Source: Mesostigma viride (lineage: Eukaryota; Streptophyta; Mesostigmatophyceae; Mesostigmatales; Mesostigmataceae). Taken from it: a stretch of DNA of 64,000 nucleotides. The first letter of the stretch is position 1. Every line of letters starts with the position of its first letter. This document shows positions 10,618 to 22,059 of this stretch, piece by piece. Under the pieces are notes generated by a model. That model did not search any database, was not told where the DNA came from, and worked only from the letters and a program-made list of their open reading frames with translations. The position numbers and the translations under genes were made by a program. Location of the stretch: NCBI GenBank assembly GCA_009746045.1, contig RPFO01001129.1:29362-93361 (forward strand). Reading direction: 5' to 3'.

Positions 10618-10840
10618 GGTTAATAACGTCAACGTCCTTGCTGCTTCCTTTGGTGCTTGATCTGCCTTGGTGTCGTGCCTCCGTTTGGTGGCCGGTGGTC
10701 ACGGGATGCACAAACGGGAACGCTATCAGTTTTCGTCCCCCCGCCGCCGCTGCCCCAGGCCGGCTTAAAAATAAAAAAAGAAAAAAAGGTACGAATGGCA
10801 GCCCCCCTTCTTCATTTGTTGGAATCAATGCATTATTGGC
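10618..10840. repeat. Spacer copy 1 of the 30-bp array
   Basis: About 223 bases beginning GTTAATAACGTCAACGTCC and ending in a purine-rich stretch (AAAGAAAAAAAGGTACG) then GGAATCAATGCATTATTGG. Similar copies are at 11419-11644, 13333-13558, 14317-14543 and, truncated, 16920-17105. Confidence 0.9.
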
Positions 10841-11418
10841 ATGGATGGGTGTAGTGGGGTGCTTGCATGCATGGATGGGTGTCATGGGGTGCTGGCATGC
10901 ATGGATGGGTGTCATGGGGTGCTGGCATGCATGGATGGGTGTCATGGGGTGCTGGCATGCATGGATGGGTGTAGTGGGGTGCTGGCAAGCGTGGATGGGT
11001 GTCATGGGGTGCTGGCATGCATGGATGGGTGTCATGGGGTGCTGGCATGCATGGATGGGTGTGATGGGGTGCTGGCATGCATGGATGGGTGTAGTGGGGT
11101 GCTGGCAAGCGTGGATGGGTGTCATGGGGTGCTGGCATGCATGGATGGGTGTCATGGGGTGCTGGCATGCATGGATGGGTGTGATGGGGTGCTGGCATGC
11201 ATGGATGGGTGTCATGGGGTGCTGGCATGCATGGATGGGTGTAGTGGGGTGCTGGCATGCATGGATGGGTGTGATGGGGTGCTGGCATGCATGGATGGGT
11301 GTCATGGGGTGCTGGCATGCATGGATGGGTGTAGTGGGGTGCTGGCATGCATGGGTGGGTGTAGTGGGGTGCTGGCATGCGTGGATGGGTGTCATGGGGT
11401 GCTGGCATGCATGGATGG

Positions 11419-11644
11419 TTAATAACGTCAACGTCCTTGCTGCTTCCTTTGGTGCTTGATCTGCCTTGGTGTCGTGCCTCCGTTTGGTGGCCGGTGGTCA
11501 CGGGATGCACAAACGGGAACGCTATCAGTTTTCGTCCCCCCGCCGCCGCTGCCCCAGGCCGGCCCCCTGTTTCCAAGAAAAAAAGAAAAAAAGGTACGAA
11601 TGGCAGCCCCACTTATTCATTTGTTGGAATCAATGCATTATTGG
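11419..11644. repeat. Spacer copy 2 of the 30-bp array
   Basis: Same spacer as at 10618, with a slightly longer segment before the A-rich tract. Confidence 0.9.
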
Positions 11645-13332
11645 CATGGATGGGTGTAGTGGGGTGCTTGCATGCCTGGATGGGTGTCATGGGGTGCTGG
11701 CATGCATGGATGGGTGTCATGGGGTGCTGGCATGCATGGATGGGTGTCATGGGGTGCTGGCATGCATGGATGGGTGTCATGGGGTGCTGGCATGCATGGA
11801 TGGGTGTCATGGGGTGCTGGCATGCATGGATGGGTGTAGTGAGGTGCTGGCATGCATGGATGGGTGTCATGGGGTGCTGGCATGCATGGATGGGTGTGAT
11901 GGGGTGCTGGCATGCATGGATGGGTGTCATGGGGTGCTGGCATGCATGGATGGGTGTAGTGGGGTGCTGGCATGCGTGGATGGGTGTCATGGGGTGCTGG
12001 CATGCATGGATGGGTGTGATGGGGTGCTGGCATGCATGGATGGGTGTCATGGGGTGCTGGCATGCATGGATGGGTGTAGTGGGGTGCTGGCATGCGTGGA
12101 TGGGTGTCATGGGGTGCTGGCATGCATGGATGGGTGTGATGGGGTGCTGGCATGCATGGGTGGGTGTAGTGGGGTGCTGGCAAGCGTGGATGGGTGTCAT
12201 GGGGTGCTGGCATGCATGGATGGGTGTCATGGGGTGCTGGCATGCATGGATGGGTGTCATGGGGTGCTGGCATGCATGGATGGGTGTGATGGGGTGCTGG
12301 CATGCATGGATGGGTGTCATGGGGTGCTGGCATGCATGGATGGGTGTAGTGGGGTGCTGGCATGCGTGGATGGGTGTCATGGGGTGCTGGCATGCATGGA
12401 TGGGTGTGATGGGGTGCTGGCATGCGTGGGTGGGTGTAGTGGGGTGCTGGCAAGCGTGGATGGGTGTCATGGGGTGCTGGCATGCATGGATGGGTGTGAT
12501 GGGGTGCTGGCATGCATGGATGGGTGTCATGGGGTGCTGGCATGCATGGATGGGTGTGATGGGGTGCTGGCATGCATGGATGGGTGTCATGGGGTGCTGG
12601 CATGCATGGATGGGTGTCATGGGGTGCTGGCATGCATGGATGGGTGAAGTGGGGTGCTGGCATGCATGGATGGGTGTCATGGGGTGCTGGCATGCGTGGA
12701 TGGGTGTAGTGGGGTGCTGGCATGCATGGATGGGTGTCATGGGGTGCTGGCATGCGTGGATGGGTGTAGTGGGGTGCTGGCATGCATGGATGGGTGTGAT
12801 GGGGTGCTGGCATGCATGGATGGGTGTCATGGGGTGCTGGCATGCATGGATGGGTGTCATGGGGTGCTGGCATGCATGGATGGGTGTCATGGGGTGCTGG
12901 CATGCATGGATGGGTGTAGTGGGGTGCTGGCATGCGTGGATGGGTGTCATGGGGTGCTGGCATGCATGGATGGGTGTCATGGGGTGCTGGCATGCATGGA
13001 TGGGTGTCATGGGGTGCTGGCATGCATGGATGGGTGTCATGGGGTGCTGGCATGCATGGATGGGTGTAGTGGGGTGCTGGCATGCATGGATGGGTGTAAT
13101 GGGGCGCTGGCATGCATGGATGGGTGTCATGGGGTGCTGGCATGCGTGGATGGGTGTAGTGGGTGCTGGCATGCATGGATGGGTGAAGTGGGGTGCTGGC
13201 ATGCGTGGATGGGTGTAGTGGGGTGCTGGCATGCATGGATGGGTGTCATGGGGTGCTGGCATGCGTGGATGGGTGTAGTGGGGTGCTGGCATGCGTGGAT
13301 GGGTGTCATGGGGTGCTGGCATGCATGGATGG

Positions 13333-13558
13333 TTAATAACGTCAACGTCCTTGCTGCTTCCTTTGGTGCTTGATCTGCCTTGGTGTCGTGCCTCCGTTGG
13401 GTGGCCGGTGGTCACGGGATGCACAAACGGGAACGCTATCAGTTTTCGTCCCCCCGCCGCCGCTGCCCCAGGCCGGCCCCCTGTTTCCAAGAAAAAAAGA
13501 AAAAAAGGTACGAATGGCAGCCCCACTTATTCATTTGTTGGAATCAATGCATTATTGG
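13333..13558. repeat. Spacer copy 3 of the 30-bp array
   Basis: Carries CCGTTGGGTGG where copies 1, 2 and 5 have CCGTTTGGTGG; shares this variant with copy 4. Confidence 0.9.
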
Positions 13559-14316
13559 CATGGATGGGTGTAGTGGGGTGCTTGCATGCATGGATGGGTG
13601 TAATGGGGCGCTGGCATGCATGGATGGGTGTCATGGGGCGCTGGCATGCATGGATGGGTGTCATGGGGTGCTGGCATGCGTGGATGGGTGTAGTGGGGTG
13701 CTGGCATGCATGGATGGGTGTGATGGGGTGCTGGCATGCATGGATGGGTGTCATGGGGTGCTGGCATGCATGGATGGGTGTCATGGGGTGCTGGCATGCA
13801 TGGATGGGTGTCATGGGGTGCTGGCATGCATGGATGGGTGTAGTGGGGTGCTGGCATGCGTGGATGGGTGTCATGGGGTGCTGGCATGCATGGATGGGTG
13901 TCATGGGGTGCTGGCATGCATGGATGGGTGTCATGGGGTGCTGGCATGCATGGATGGGTGTCATGGGGTGCTGGCATGCATGGATGGGTGTAGTGGGGTG
14001 CTGGCATGCATGGATGGGTGTCATGGGGTGCTGGCATGCATGGATGGGTGTAGTGGGGTGCTGGCATGCATGGATGGGTGTAATGGGGCGCTGGCATGCA
14101 TGGATGGGTGTCATGGGGTGCTGGCATGCGTGGATGGGTGTAGTGGGTGCTGGCATGCATGGATGGGTGAAGTGGGGTGCTGGCATGCGTGGATGGGTGT
14201 AGTGGGGTGCTGGCATGCATGGATGGGTGAAGTGGGGTGCTGGCATGCGTGGATGGGTGTAGTGGGGTGCTGGCATGCGTGGATGGGTGTCATGGGGTGC
14301 TGGCATGCATGGATGG

Positions 14317-14543
14317 TTAATAACGTCAACGTCCTTGCTGCTTCCTTTGGTGCTTGATCTGCCTTGGTGTCGTGCCTCCGTTGGGTGGCCGGTGGTCACG
14401 GGATGCACAAACGGGAACGCTATCAGTTTTCGTCCCCCCGCCGCCGCTGCCCCAGGCCGGCCCCCTGTTTCCAAGAAAAAAAGAAAAAAAGGTACGAATG
14501 GCAGCCCCACTTATTCATTTGTTGGAATCAATGCATTATTGGC
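14317..14543. repeat. Spacer copy 4 of the 30-bp array
   Basis: Near-identical to copy 3, including the CCGTTGGGTGG variant. Confidence 0.9.
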
Positions 14544-16919
14544 ATGGATGGGTGTAGTGGGGTGCTTGCATGCCTGGATGGGTGTCATGGGGTGCTGGCA
14601 TGCATGGATGGGTGTCATGGGGTGCTGGCATGCGTGGATGGGTGTCATGGGGTGCTGGCATGCATGGATGGGTGTCATGGGGTGCTGGCATGCATGGATG
14701 GGTGTCATGGGGTGCTGGCATGCATGGATGGGTGTAGTGGGGTGCTGGCATGCGTGGATGGGTGTCATGGGGTGCTGGCATGCATGGATGGGTGTCATGG
14801 GGTTCAGCCCTGTGGGATGGGTGTGATGGGGTGCTGGCATGCATGGATGGGTGTAGTGGGGTGCTGGCATGCATGGATGGGTGTGATGGGGTGCTGGCAT
14901 GCATGGATGGGTGTAGTGGGGTGCTGGCAAGCGTGGATGGGTGTCATGGGGTGCTGGCATGCATGGATGGGTGTCATGGGGTGCTGGCATGCATGGATGG
15001 GTGTGATGGGGTGCTGGCATGCATGGATGGGTGTCATGGGGTGCTGGCATGCATGGATGGGTGTAATGGGGTGCTGGCATGCATGGATGGGTGTCATGGG
15101 GTGCTGGCATGCATGGATGGGTGTAGTGGGGTGCTGGCATGCGTGGATGGGTGTCATGGGGTGCTGGCATGCATGGATGGGTGTCATGGGGTGCTGGCAT
15201 GCGTGGATGGGTGTCATGGGGTGCTGGCATGCATGGATGGGTGTCATGGGGTGCTGGCATGCATGGATGGGTGTCATGGGGTGCTGGCATGCATGGATGG
15301 GTGTGATGGGGTGCTGGCATGCATGGATGGGTGTCATGGGGTGCTGGCATGCATGGATGGGTGTAATGGGGTGCTGGCATGCATGGATGGGTGTCATGGG
15401 GTGCTGGCATGCATGGATGGGTGTAGTGGGGTGCTGGCATGCGTGGATGGGTGTCATGGGGTGCTGGCATGCATGGATGGGTGTCATGGGGTGCTGGCAT
15501 GCGTGGATGGGTGTCATGGGGTGCTGGCATGCATGGATGGGTGTCATGGGGTGCTGGCATGCATGGATGGGTGTCATGGGGTGCTGGCATGCATGGATGG
15601 GTGTAGTGGGGTGCTGGCATGCGTGGATGGGTGTCATGGGGTGCTGGCATGCATGGATGGGTGTCATGGGGTGCTGGCATGCATGGATGGGTGTCATGGG
15701 GTGCTGGCATGCATGGATGGGTGTCATGGGGTGCTGGCATGCATGGATGGGTGTCATGGGGTGCTGGCATGCATGGATGGGTGTGATGGGGTGCTGGCAT
15801 GCATGGATGGGTGTAGTGGGGTGCTGGCATGCATGGATGGGTGTCATGGGGTGCTGGCATGCATGGATGGGTGTCATGGGGTGCTGGCATGCATGGATGG
15901 GTGTAGTGGGGTGCTGGCATGCGTGGATGGGTGTCATGGGGTGCTGGCATGCATGGATGGGTGTCATGGGGTGCTGGCATGCATGGATGGGTGTAGTGGG
16001 GTGCTGGCATGCATGGATGGGTGTAATGGGGTGCTGGCATGCATGGATGGGTGTAATGGGGCGCTGGCATGCATGGATGGGTGTCATGGGGTGCTGGCAT
16101 GCGTGGATGGGTGTAGTGGGGTGCTGGCATGCATGGATGGGTGAAGTGGGGTGCTGGCATGCGTGGATGGGTGTAGTGGGGTGCTGGCATGCATGGATGG
16201 GTGAAGTGGGGTGCTGGCATGCGTGGATGGGTGTAGTGGGGTGCTGGCATGCGTGGATGGGTGTCATGGGGTGCTGGCATGCATGGATGGGTGTCATGGG
16301 GTGCTGGCATGCATGGATGGGTGTCATGGGGTGCTGGCATGCATGGATGGGTGTCATGGGGTGCTGGCATGCATGGATGGGTGTGATGGGGTGCTGGCAT
16401 GCATGGATGGGTGTCATGGGGTGCTGGCATGCATGGATGGGTGTCATGGGGTGCTGGCATGCATGGATGGGTGTCATGGGGTGCTGGCATGCATGGATGG
16501 GTGTAGTGGGGTGCTGGCATGCGTGGATGGGTGTCATGGGGTGCTGGCATGCATGGATGGGTGTAATGGGGTGCTGGCATGCATGGATGGGTGTCATGGG
16601 GTGCTGGCATGCATGGATGGGTGTCATGGGGTGCTGGCATGCATGGATGGGTGTAGTGGGGTGCTGGCATGCATGGATGGGTGTAATGGGGCGCTGGCAT
16701 GCATGGATGGGTGTCATGGGGTGCTGGCATGCGTGGATGGGTGTAGTGGGGTGCTGGCATGCATGGATGGGTGAAGTGGGGTGCTGGCATGCGTGGATGG
16801 GTGTAGTGGGGTGCTGGCATGCATGGATGGGTGAAGTGGGGTGCTGGCATGCGTGGATGGGTGTAGTGGGGTGCTGGCATGCGTGGATGGGTGTCATGGG
16901 GTGCTGGCATGCATGGATG

Positions 16920-17105
16920 GTTAATAACGTCAACGTCCTTGCTGCTTCCTTTGGTGCTTGATCTGCCTTGGTGTCGTGCCTCCGTTTGGTGGCCGGTGGT
17001 CACGGGATGCACAAACGGGAACGCTATCAGTTTTCGTCCACCCGCCGCCGCTGCCCCAGGCCGGCCCCCTGTTTACAAGAAAAAAAGAAAAAAAGGTACG
17101 AATGG
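16920..17105. repeat. Spacer copy 5, truncated, at the right array edge
   Basis: Matches the spacer up to GGTACGAATGGCAGCCCC, then passes directly into TATTTATGCATGCCAGC repeats instead of 30-bp units. Confidence 0.9.
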
Positions 17106-17390
17106 CAGCCCCCCCCCTAGGTATTTATGCATGCCAGCCCCCCCCTAGGTATTTATGCATGCCAGCACCCCCCCTAGGTATTTATGCATGCCAGCACCCC
17201 CCTAGGTATTTATGCATGCCAGCACCCCCCTAGGTATTTATGCATGCCAGCACCCCCCCTAGGTATTTATGCATGCCAGCCCCCCCCTCGCTATTTATGC
17301 TTGCCAGCCCCCCCCCTAGGTATTTATGCATGCCAGCACCCCCCTAGGTATTTATGCATGCTAGCATCCCCCCCTAGGTATTTATCCTTC
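17106..17390. repeat. About nine ~32-bp repeats, CCCCCTAGGTATTTATGCAT type
   Basis: Each unit contains CTAGGTATTTATGCATGCC followed by AGC and a C-run of variable length. They relate to the left-edge units at 9040-9170 and read GCATGCCAGCACCCC on the plus strand, opposite to the central array. Confidence 0.9.
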
Positions 17391-17993
17391 CCTCCTTCCC
17401 TCCTTCCCTCCTTCCCTCCTTCCCTCCTTCCCTCCTTCCCTCCTTCCCTCCTTCCTCCTTTCCTCCTTCCCTCCTTCCCTCCTTCCCTCCTTCCCTCCTT
17501 CCCTCCTTCCCTCCTTCCCTCCTTCCCTCCTTCCCTCCTTCCCTCCTTCCCTCCTCCTCCTTCCCTCCTTCCCTCCTTCCCTCCTTCCCTCCTTCCCTCC
17601 TTCCCTCCTTCCCTCCTTCCCTCCTTCCCTCCTTCCCTCCTTCCCTCCTTCCCTCCTTCCCTCCTTCCCTCCTTCCCTCCTTCCCTCCTTCCCTCCTTCC
17701 CTCCTTCCCTCCTTCCCTCCTTCCCTCCTTCCCTCCTTCCCTCCTTCCCTCCTCCTTTCCCTCCTTCCCTCCGTCCCTCCTTTCCTCCTTGCCTCCTTGC
17801 CTCCTTCCCTCCTTCCCTCCTTCCCTCCTTCCTCCTTCCCTTCTTCCCTCCTTCCCTCCTTCCCTCCTTCCCTCCCTCCCTCCCTCCCTCCCTCCCTCCC
17901 TCCCTACTTCCCTCCTTCCCCCTTCCCTACCTCCCTCCTTCCCTCCCTCCCTCCCTCCCTCCCTCCCTCCCTTCCTCCCTCCCTCCCTCCAAG
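17391..17993. repeat. Polypyrimidine tract, (CCTTCCCT)n
   Basis: About 600 bases with no purine except a few G and A; period 8, shifting to CCCT period 4 after about 17870. Mirror-symmetric purine/pyrimidine sequence of this kind can adopt triplex (H-DNA). Confidence 0.95.
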
Positions 17994-18115
17994 GGGGGGC
18001 ATTTCATTGATCACTCCTTTTCCCTCCCTCCCACCTGCTGGGCAACTTGGATTTAATTCTGTCACCCGGCACAATTTTCTCACACGCATGTAGTGGTATT
18101 CTTATTTATCTCATG

Positions 18116-18570
18116 CCAACGGCCGTTGGACCTGAAAAACTAAATGTGGAAAATATGTAATCCTTGTAGTTCTGATTGCAACGTTTTTGCGCATTCCTTG
18201 CAGATTCCACGTCGCCACACAAGATTCGCGTCTGTCAACCACCTGCAAGGTACTTGTTTTATTATTATGCGTTTTTTGGGCAGTCGCTCCCTCTTCTGAT
18301 TTTCTTGATGCCAACGGCCGTTGGACTTGCAAAATCAGTTTCCATCATTGCTGTTGTGATTTACGTGATGCCAACGGCCGTTGGACTTGCAAAATCAGTT
18401 TCCATCATTGCTGTTGTGATTTACGTGATGCCAACGGCCGTTGGACCTCCAAAAAAAAGTTCTTGCCAATTTTTTTTGCGTTATTTATTATACGCCAGTT
18501 TTATCAGCCGTTGCATTACGACGTTTTTATCTCCTAACTTCATTGCTGTAATGCCAACGGCCGTTGGCGT
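18116..18570. repeat. Five CCAACGGCCGTTGG palindromes in the 5' region of the MYND gene cluster
   Basis: Perfect or near-perfect palindromes at about 18117, 18311, 18370, 18430 and 18555. Two adjacent ~60-bp units (18306 to 18424) are identical. Possible splice signals lie between them: a TTGCAG acceptor near 18203 and GTAC donors near 18249 and 18619. The palindromes are therefore probably intronic. Confidence 0.75.
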
Positions 18571-18675
18571 TGTAAAATAAAATTGTACTCCGGCTGATGA
18601 ATTAATCCGCCCCTGAAGGTACTAGGTTTACTTACATTGGTTGTGCCAGTTGTGCTTCACGTGCAGTTTTTTTCA

Positions 18676-18930
18676 ATGGAGAAAGACAAGGACGTTTCGG
18701 TGTCGAACCAGGAGAGAGAGGCAGTTGAACGGGGGGCCAAAAAACTGCCAGCCGAAGTTGTTAGAGCGATTGAGAAATTTTGGGATTCAATTCCAGCCAT
18801 GGTTGTGATGAAAAAAGATGATGTACAAGCTGAAGTGGACGAAATGCCGGCCTTAATTTCCGACGATGAAGGGGATGGTGTCAACTTTATTCAACCGGGA
18901 AACAAACGTAAACTGAAACGCAAAAAGTAG
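18676..18930 (+). CDS. Small hypothetical charged protein
   Basis: 84 residues from the ATG at 18676 to a TAG at 18930. The N-terminal half is rich in acidic residues and lysine, with AEVVRAIEKFWDSIP in the middle. The protein ends in a strongly basic tail, KRKLKRKK, a plausible nuclear localisation signal. A possible acceptor (CACGTGCAG) precedes the ATG by about ten bases. No family recognised. It is followed after 180 bases by the first MYND-finger gene. Confidence 0.45.
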   Translation: MEKDKDVSVSNQEREAVERGAKKLPAEVVRAIEKFWDSIPAMVVMKKDDVQAEVDEMPALISDDEGDGVNFIQPGNKRKLKRKK

Positions 18931-19110
18931 TGCGACCTAAGATGTTTTTAAATGTATATGCCAATTTAATGAAATCATTTTCTGAGGTTGTGAAGGACCT
19001 GACTGTTTTAAAAATGAATGATTACAATAAATTAGGCAAACACACTAATGGGAAAACGCGTTTTTTTGGCCGCGATGTAAATCTTTTTGTTCGTTTTTTC
19101 CCTGAAAAAG

Positions 19111-19826
19111 ATGGAGTCCGAGATCGTGAATGAAGTCTACGGAAGCGTCCTTCAAAACGTTTACAAACAAGTTCGCTTCCTGTCGCGTGTCATATTCGAG
19201 GAAGTTCGTGTCGCGCAGGAGAAGACAGGCCGCCACTTGGCCGTTTTATTGGCGTTTGATTCGTTCAGCCAAATGGAGAGGGTTATGTACGCCCAGCTAG
19301 CTGATATGAACTTCTGTATTCAACAGGGTTTTTTCGTACCACAGATGGATCTAAGAGCGCCAATAGACCCAACGAGGGAGTTCCGCCTTTTGGTGTCGTT
19401 CATTACAAAGGGGCCAAAGATAGAGTTGGGGGAAGAGGAAGGGGCTCAGGTTGGGTGCACCTACGGGCGCGCATTTTACCCGAATGTTACGTCTTCCCTG
19501 CGCGTGAGGGCTGACGCGTGTGTAGGGGCAGAAGTACCCCTCAACATGAACCTTTTCTTGCTCTCTGACCCGATCGTGAGGGATGGGGACCCATGCGTGG
19601 TATGCGAAATTGCTCCAAGGAGGGGTGTGGGTGCCAAACAGGCCCTCAGAAGTGGTGTAGAGGATGTAGGGATGCCAGATATTGCAGTGAGGAGTGCCAG
19701 CGTGCTGACTGGAGTAGGCATAAGGATAGATGCGAACGTCTGAGGCAAGCAAGAGGGGCTGGCAGGGGTGATAAGGGGGGTAAACAGGACGACCATACTG
19801 GATGGAACTCAGGTCGACTTCTCTGA
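19111..19826 (+). CDS. MYND-type zinc-finger protein, paralogue 1
   Basis: ATG at 19111 directly after AAAAAG. The first ~155 residues form a domain shared with the gene at 25456. Matching blocks are GRHLAVLLAFDSF / GRQFAVLVVYDSF, then EFRLLVSF / EFRLLVSY. A MYND finger follows with spacing C-x4-C, C-x2-C-x4-C-x3-C-x7-H-x3-C, ending RHKDRC. MYND fingers bind two zinc ions and usually mediate protein-protein contacts. The finger lies one frame off the N-terminal domain; one extra G in the GGGG at 19585-19588 joins them and yields GGPM, which the paralogue also has. I take it as one ~238-residue protein. The C-terminal tail after the finger is uncertain. Confidence 0.7.
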
Positions 19827-19952
19827 GGTCGACTTCTCCTTCACCTTCTACTACGGTTCTTCCTCATAGAAAAACTGGAAATGTAGAGTAATAATTTGCT
19901 TTTGAGGTTGGATAACTGGACGCATTTTGGGTTTGAAATTTGTGTATGTAGT

Positions 19953-20091
19953 CCTGATTTGTGTTGTAAAATGGTGTAATGGTGAATTCTCTTTTTACTT
20001 TGAAATTGGAATAAAATTGACCTGATTTGTGTTGTAAAATGGTGTAATAGTGGATTCTCCTTTCACTTTGAAATTGGAATAAAATTGACTT
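19953..20091. repeat. Two tandem copies of a 68-bp AT-rich repeat
   Basis: Both copies begin CTGATTTGTGTTGTAAAATG and end GAAATTGGAATAAAATTGAC. Located between the MYND gene and the F-box gene, so possibly 3' UTR sequence. A palindrome copy (CCAACGGCCGTTAG) follows at about 20139. Confidence 0.85.
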
Positions 20092-20272
20092 TCGTTTTCT
20101 CTCATGCGACTGTAGTGGGTTAAACAACAATTAGTGACCCAACGGCCGTTAGGGATTGGAAACCTCGCCTAACGTTTGCATATTTTCTTTCCGACAAAAC
20201 CTCATTTTTTTTAAGGATGGACGTCGATGTATGTTATGTGCAGAGGGGACAAGTTTGACGTCGGGGCCGATA

Positions 20273-21178
20273 ATGGAAGGGGATATCTCACTGCCGTGGG
20301 AAATTTGGACCGAAGTCGCAGCTTTTATGGAGGCGCCCGACGTAGCCCGCTTTGAAGCAGTTTGTAGAGGGGCTAGGGAAGCGGTGTCGGGGAGGTATGA
20401 ACCCCAATTCAGCTTTAAGTTAATTTCTGGGTTCGTGGACGCATTCGGGGATGGTCCTCGTACATTGATAACTGAGTCTCTTTTCCGAGAATTGTATGGC
20501 GGGCAAGTAAAGTGTGCAAGCGCTGATATCACCCCCTACACACTCGTCACAAGGGGAATGTATTTTAAGGTATATTGTGAAGAAGTTGAGGAGGTGTTAG
20601 GACGCCAGCCAGCACCAGAGGGACATGCACGAGCAAGGACGATGGGAGGGTTGTTCAGGTCCGAGCGTGCTGAGAGGAGACGTGTGTTGGAGAGGAATTG
20701 GAGGGGGTGGACAGCTCGCTTACGCCAATTGGGAAAGGAAATGGATGACTTGTACGATAATTATGAACTATGGGGGTTAAGGAGCATTTTCTGGTTCTGC
20801 GATACTCCTTATGACCCGGATGAGGACATTTTTTTTCCTCCGGGGAGGAGAGCGCGTAGGGAGGCAGAATGGGTGAAGCTTTTGGAGGGGCTGCCTCTGG
20901 AGGGGGGAGGAATGGCATGTGCAGTTCTGATCATGGGATTTGATGAGAACGCAGACATGAAGGCCTTATTAGAGAGGAGGTGTAGGGAGGAGGATATGGC
21001 AAGCGTTTTGGTGGAGTTAGCTATGCAGGTCCTCAGCGGAACAATCTTCACACCGGATTATCTCAAGTTTTTTGGGGGGAAGAAGGCACGCTTGCTGTAT
21101 TTGGCCGAGAGTAGTATGTACAAGTGGAAAGGGGACATGATGTTGTGTTTGGATGAGGATTCTGAAGAGGTTGAATGA
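20273..21178 (+). CDS. F-box-like protein
   Basis: From the ATG at 20273 this is a 301-residue protein; the frame is open further upstream, and an ATG at 20231 is possible. Residues about 4-40 (LPWEIWTEVAAFMEAPDVAR and then VCRGAREAV) follow the F-box pattern: LPxE, a hydrophobic helix, and a conserved VCR. F-box proteins normally dock on Skp1 in SCF ubiquitin ligases and select substrates through the rest of the protein. Here the remainder shows no WD40, LRR or Kelch repeats. It contains a basic segment (RSERAERRRVLERNWRGW) and ends in an acidic tail. No frame break. The F-box call is from pattern only. Confidence 0.6.
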   Translation: MEGDISLPWEIWTEVAAFMEAPDVARFEAVCRGAREAVSGRYEPQFSFKLISGFVDAFGDGPRTLITESLFRELYGGQVKCASADITPYTLVTRGMYFKVYCEEVEEVLGRQPAPEGHARARTMGGLFRSERAERRRVLERNWRGWTARLRQLGKEMDDLYDNYELWGLRSIFWFCDTPYDPDEDIFFPPGRRARREAEWVKLLEGLPLEGGGMACAVLIMGFDENADMKALLERRCREEDMASVLVELAMQVLSGTIFTPDYLKFFGGKKARLLYLAESSMYKWKGDMMLCLDEDSEEVE

Positions 21179-21349
21179 TGAAACATAAATTTCATTAATA
21201 AATTTTGAATTCTAATATTGAATGAAATTCGCCAATTTTTGCTGATGGGTAAGGCTGATGGCTAAAGCTGGATTTGATGATTTAATTATCTCTAATTCTG
21301 TCAACTGTCACATTTATATAAATTTGACATGAATTCGGCATTTTTTGGA

Positions 21350-21740
21350 TTCCAACGGCCGTTGGACCTCAAAAAACATTTCTAGTGTGGTTAAAAAGTT
21401 GTGGGTATTTTGTTAAATGGAGTGACCAATGGTTGTGATTTATTTGATGCCAACGGCCGTTGGACCTTGACAAACATTGCTAGTGTAGCGCAACAGTGGT
21501 GGATAATTTGTTTAATGGAGGGGCCGTCGCATCTGCTTGTTATTTTTTTAGGCTGAACAGTCACTGAAAATGTCGACATTATTGCTCCACACCACGTAGG
21601 CCAGCCATCATGTTCCGCACACAAATCTGGCTCGACTCCGATCCCTGGCAGTGCTCTTCGCTTCGAACAGGTCCGGAACGAGTTTCTTGTGGGGTTGGAG
21701 CAATAAATAGTATTTTACCGGGAAGAGGCGTAATGCCAAC
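21350..21740. repeat. Three dispersed palindrome copies in intergenic DNA
   Basis: CCAACGGCCGTTGG at about 21353 and 21450, and a variant CCAACGGGCGTTGG at about 21736. No gene seen from 21179 to 21990. Confidence 0.8.
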
Positions 21741-22059
21741 GGGCGTTGGACCTGAACAATTGTGTGGTTAAATCAAGTGACAGAATATGAATGTGATTTA
21801 TTTTACATTTAAAAACATATGTTATTTGGGAGGACAAGAAAGTTGGTTTTTGAGGTGTGTGTATCTTACGGTCGTTGATGGAGGAAACCTCTAACAATCG
21901 ATCGTGTTTTGTTTATGTGATATCTGTCAAGGCATCAAGAAGGAGAGGAGTCGCCCGTTGCTGAGAAGCTGAGGACAACTGTACTGGAAAGGTATGTGGA
22001 CAAGGACAACTGTGGGTGTGGGGGGAATAGCTTGGTGGACACCATTTCTGACTGGTCCG

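Larger units (their letters stand above)
9170..16919. repeat. 30-bp minisatellite, about 225 units in five blocks
   Basis: The unit is close to GGGGTGCTGGCATG plus CATGGATGGGTGTCAT. Blocks lie at about 9170-10617, 10841-11418, 11645-13333, 13559-14316 and 14544-16919. Variation is confined to a few positions: TCAT/TGAT/TAGT/TAAT/GAAGT, CATGCATGG/CATGCGTGG/CAAGCGTGG, and TGCTGG/CGCTGG. The unit length is a multiple of three without stops in several frames, so long 10-residue-repeat ORFs appear on both strands. The variants change residues in every frame, so I do not treat these as genes. One irregular unit sits near 14803-14820. Confidence 0.95.

Noticed and set aside
8906-16961. ORFs up to 865 codons with 10-residue repeats in the 30-bp array
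   Set aside because: Several frames on both strands are open at once, variants change residues in each, and there is no unique start or domain.
17184-18093. Pro/Ser/Leu-rich ORFs over the polypyrimidine tract
   Set aside because: Low-complexity DNA; no coding signal independent of composition.
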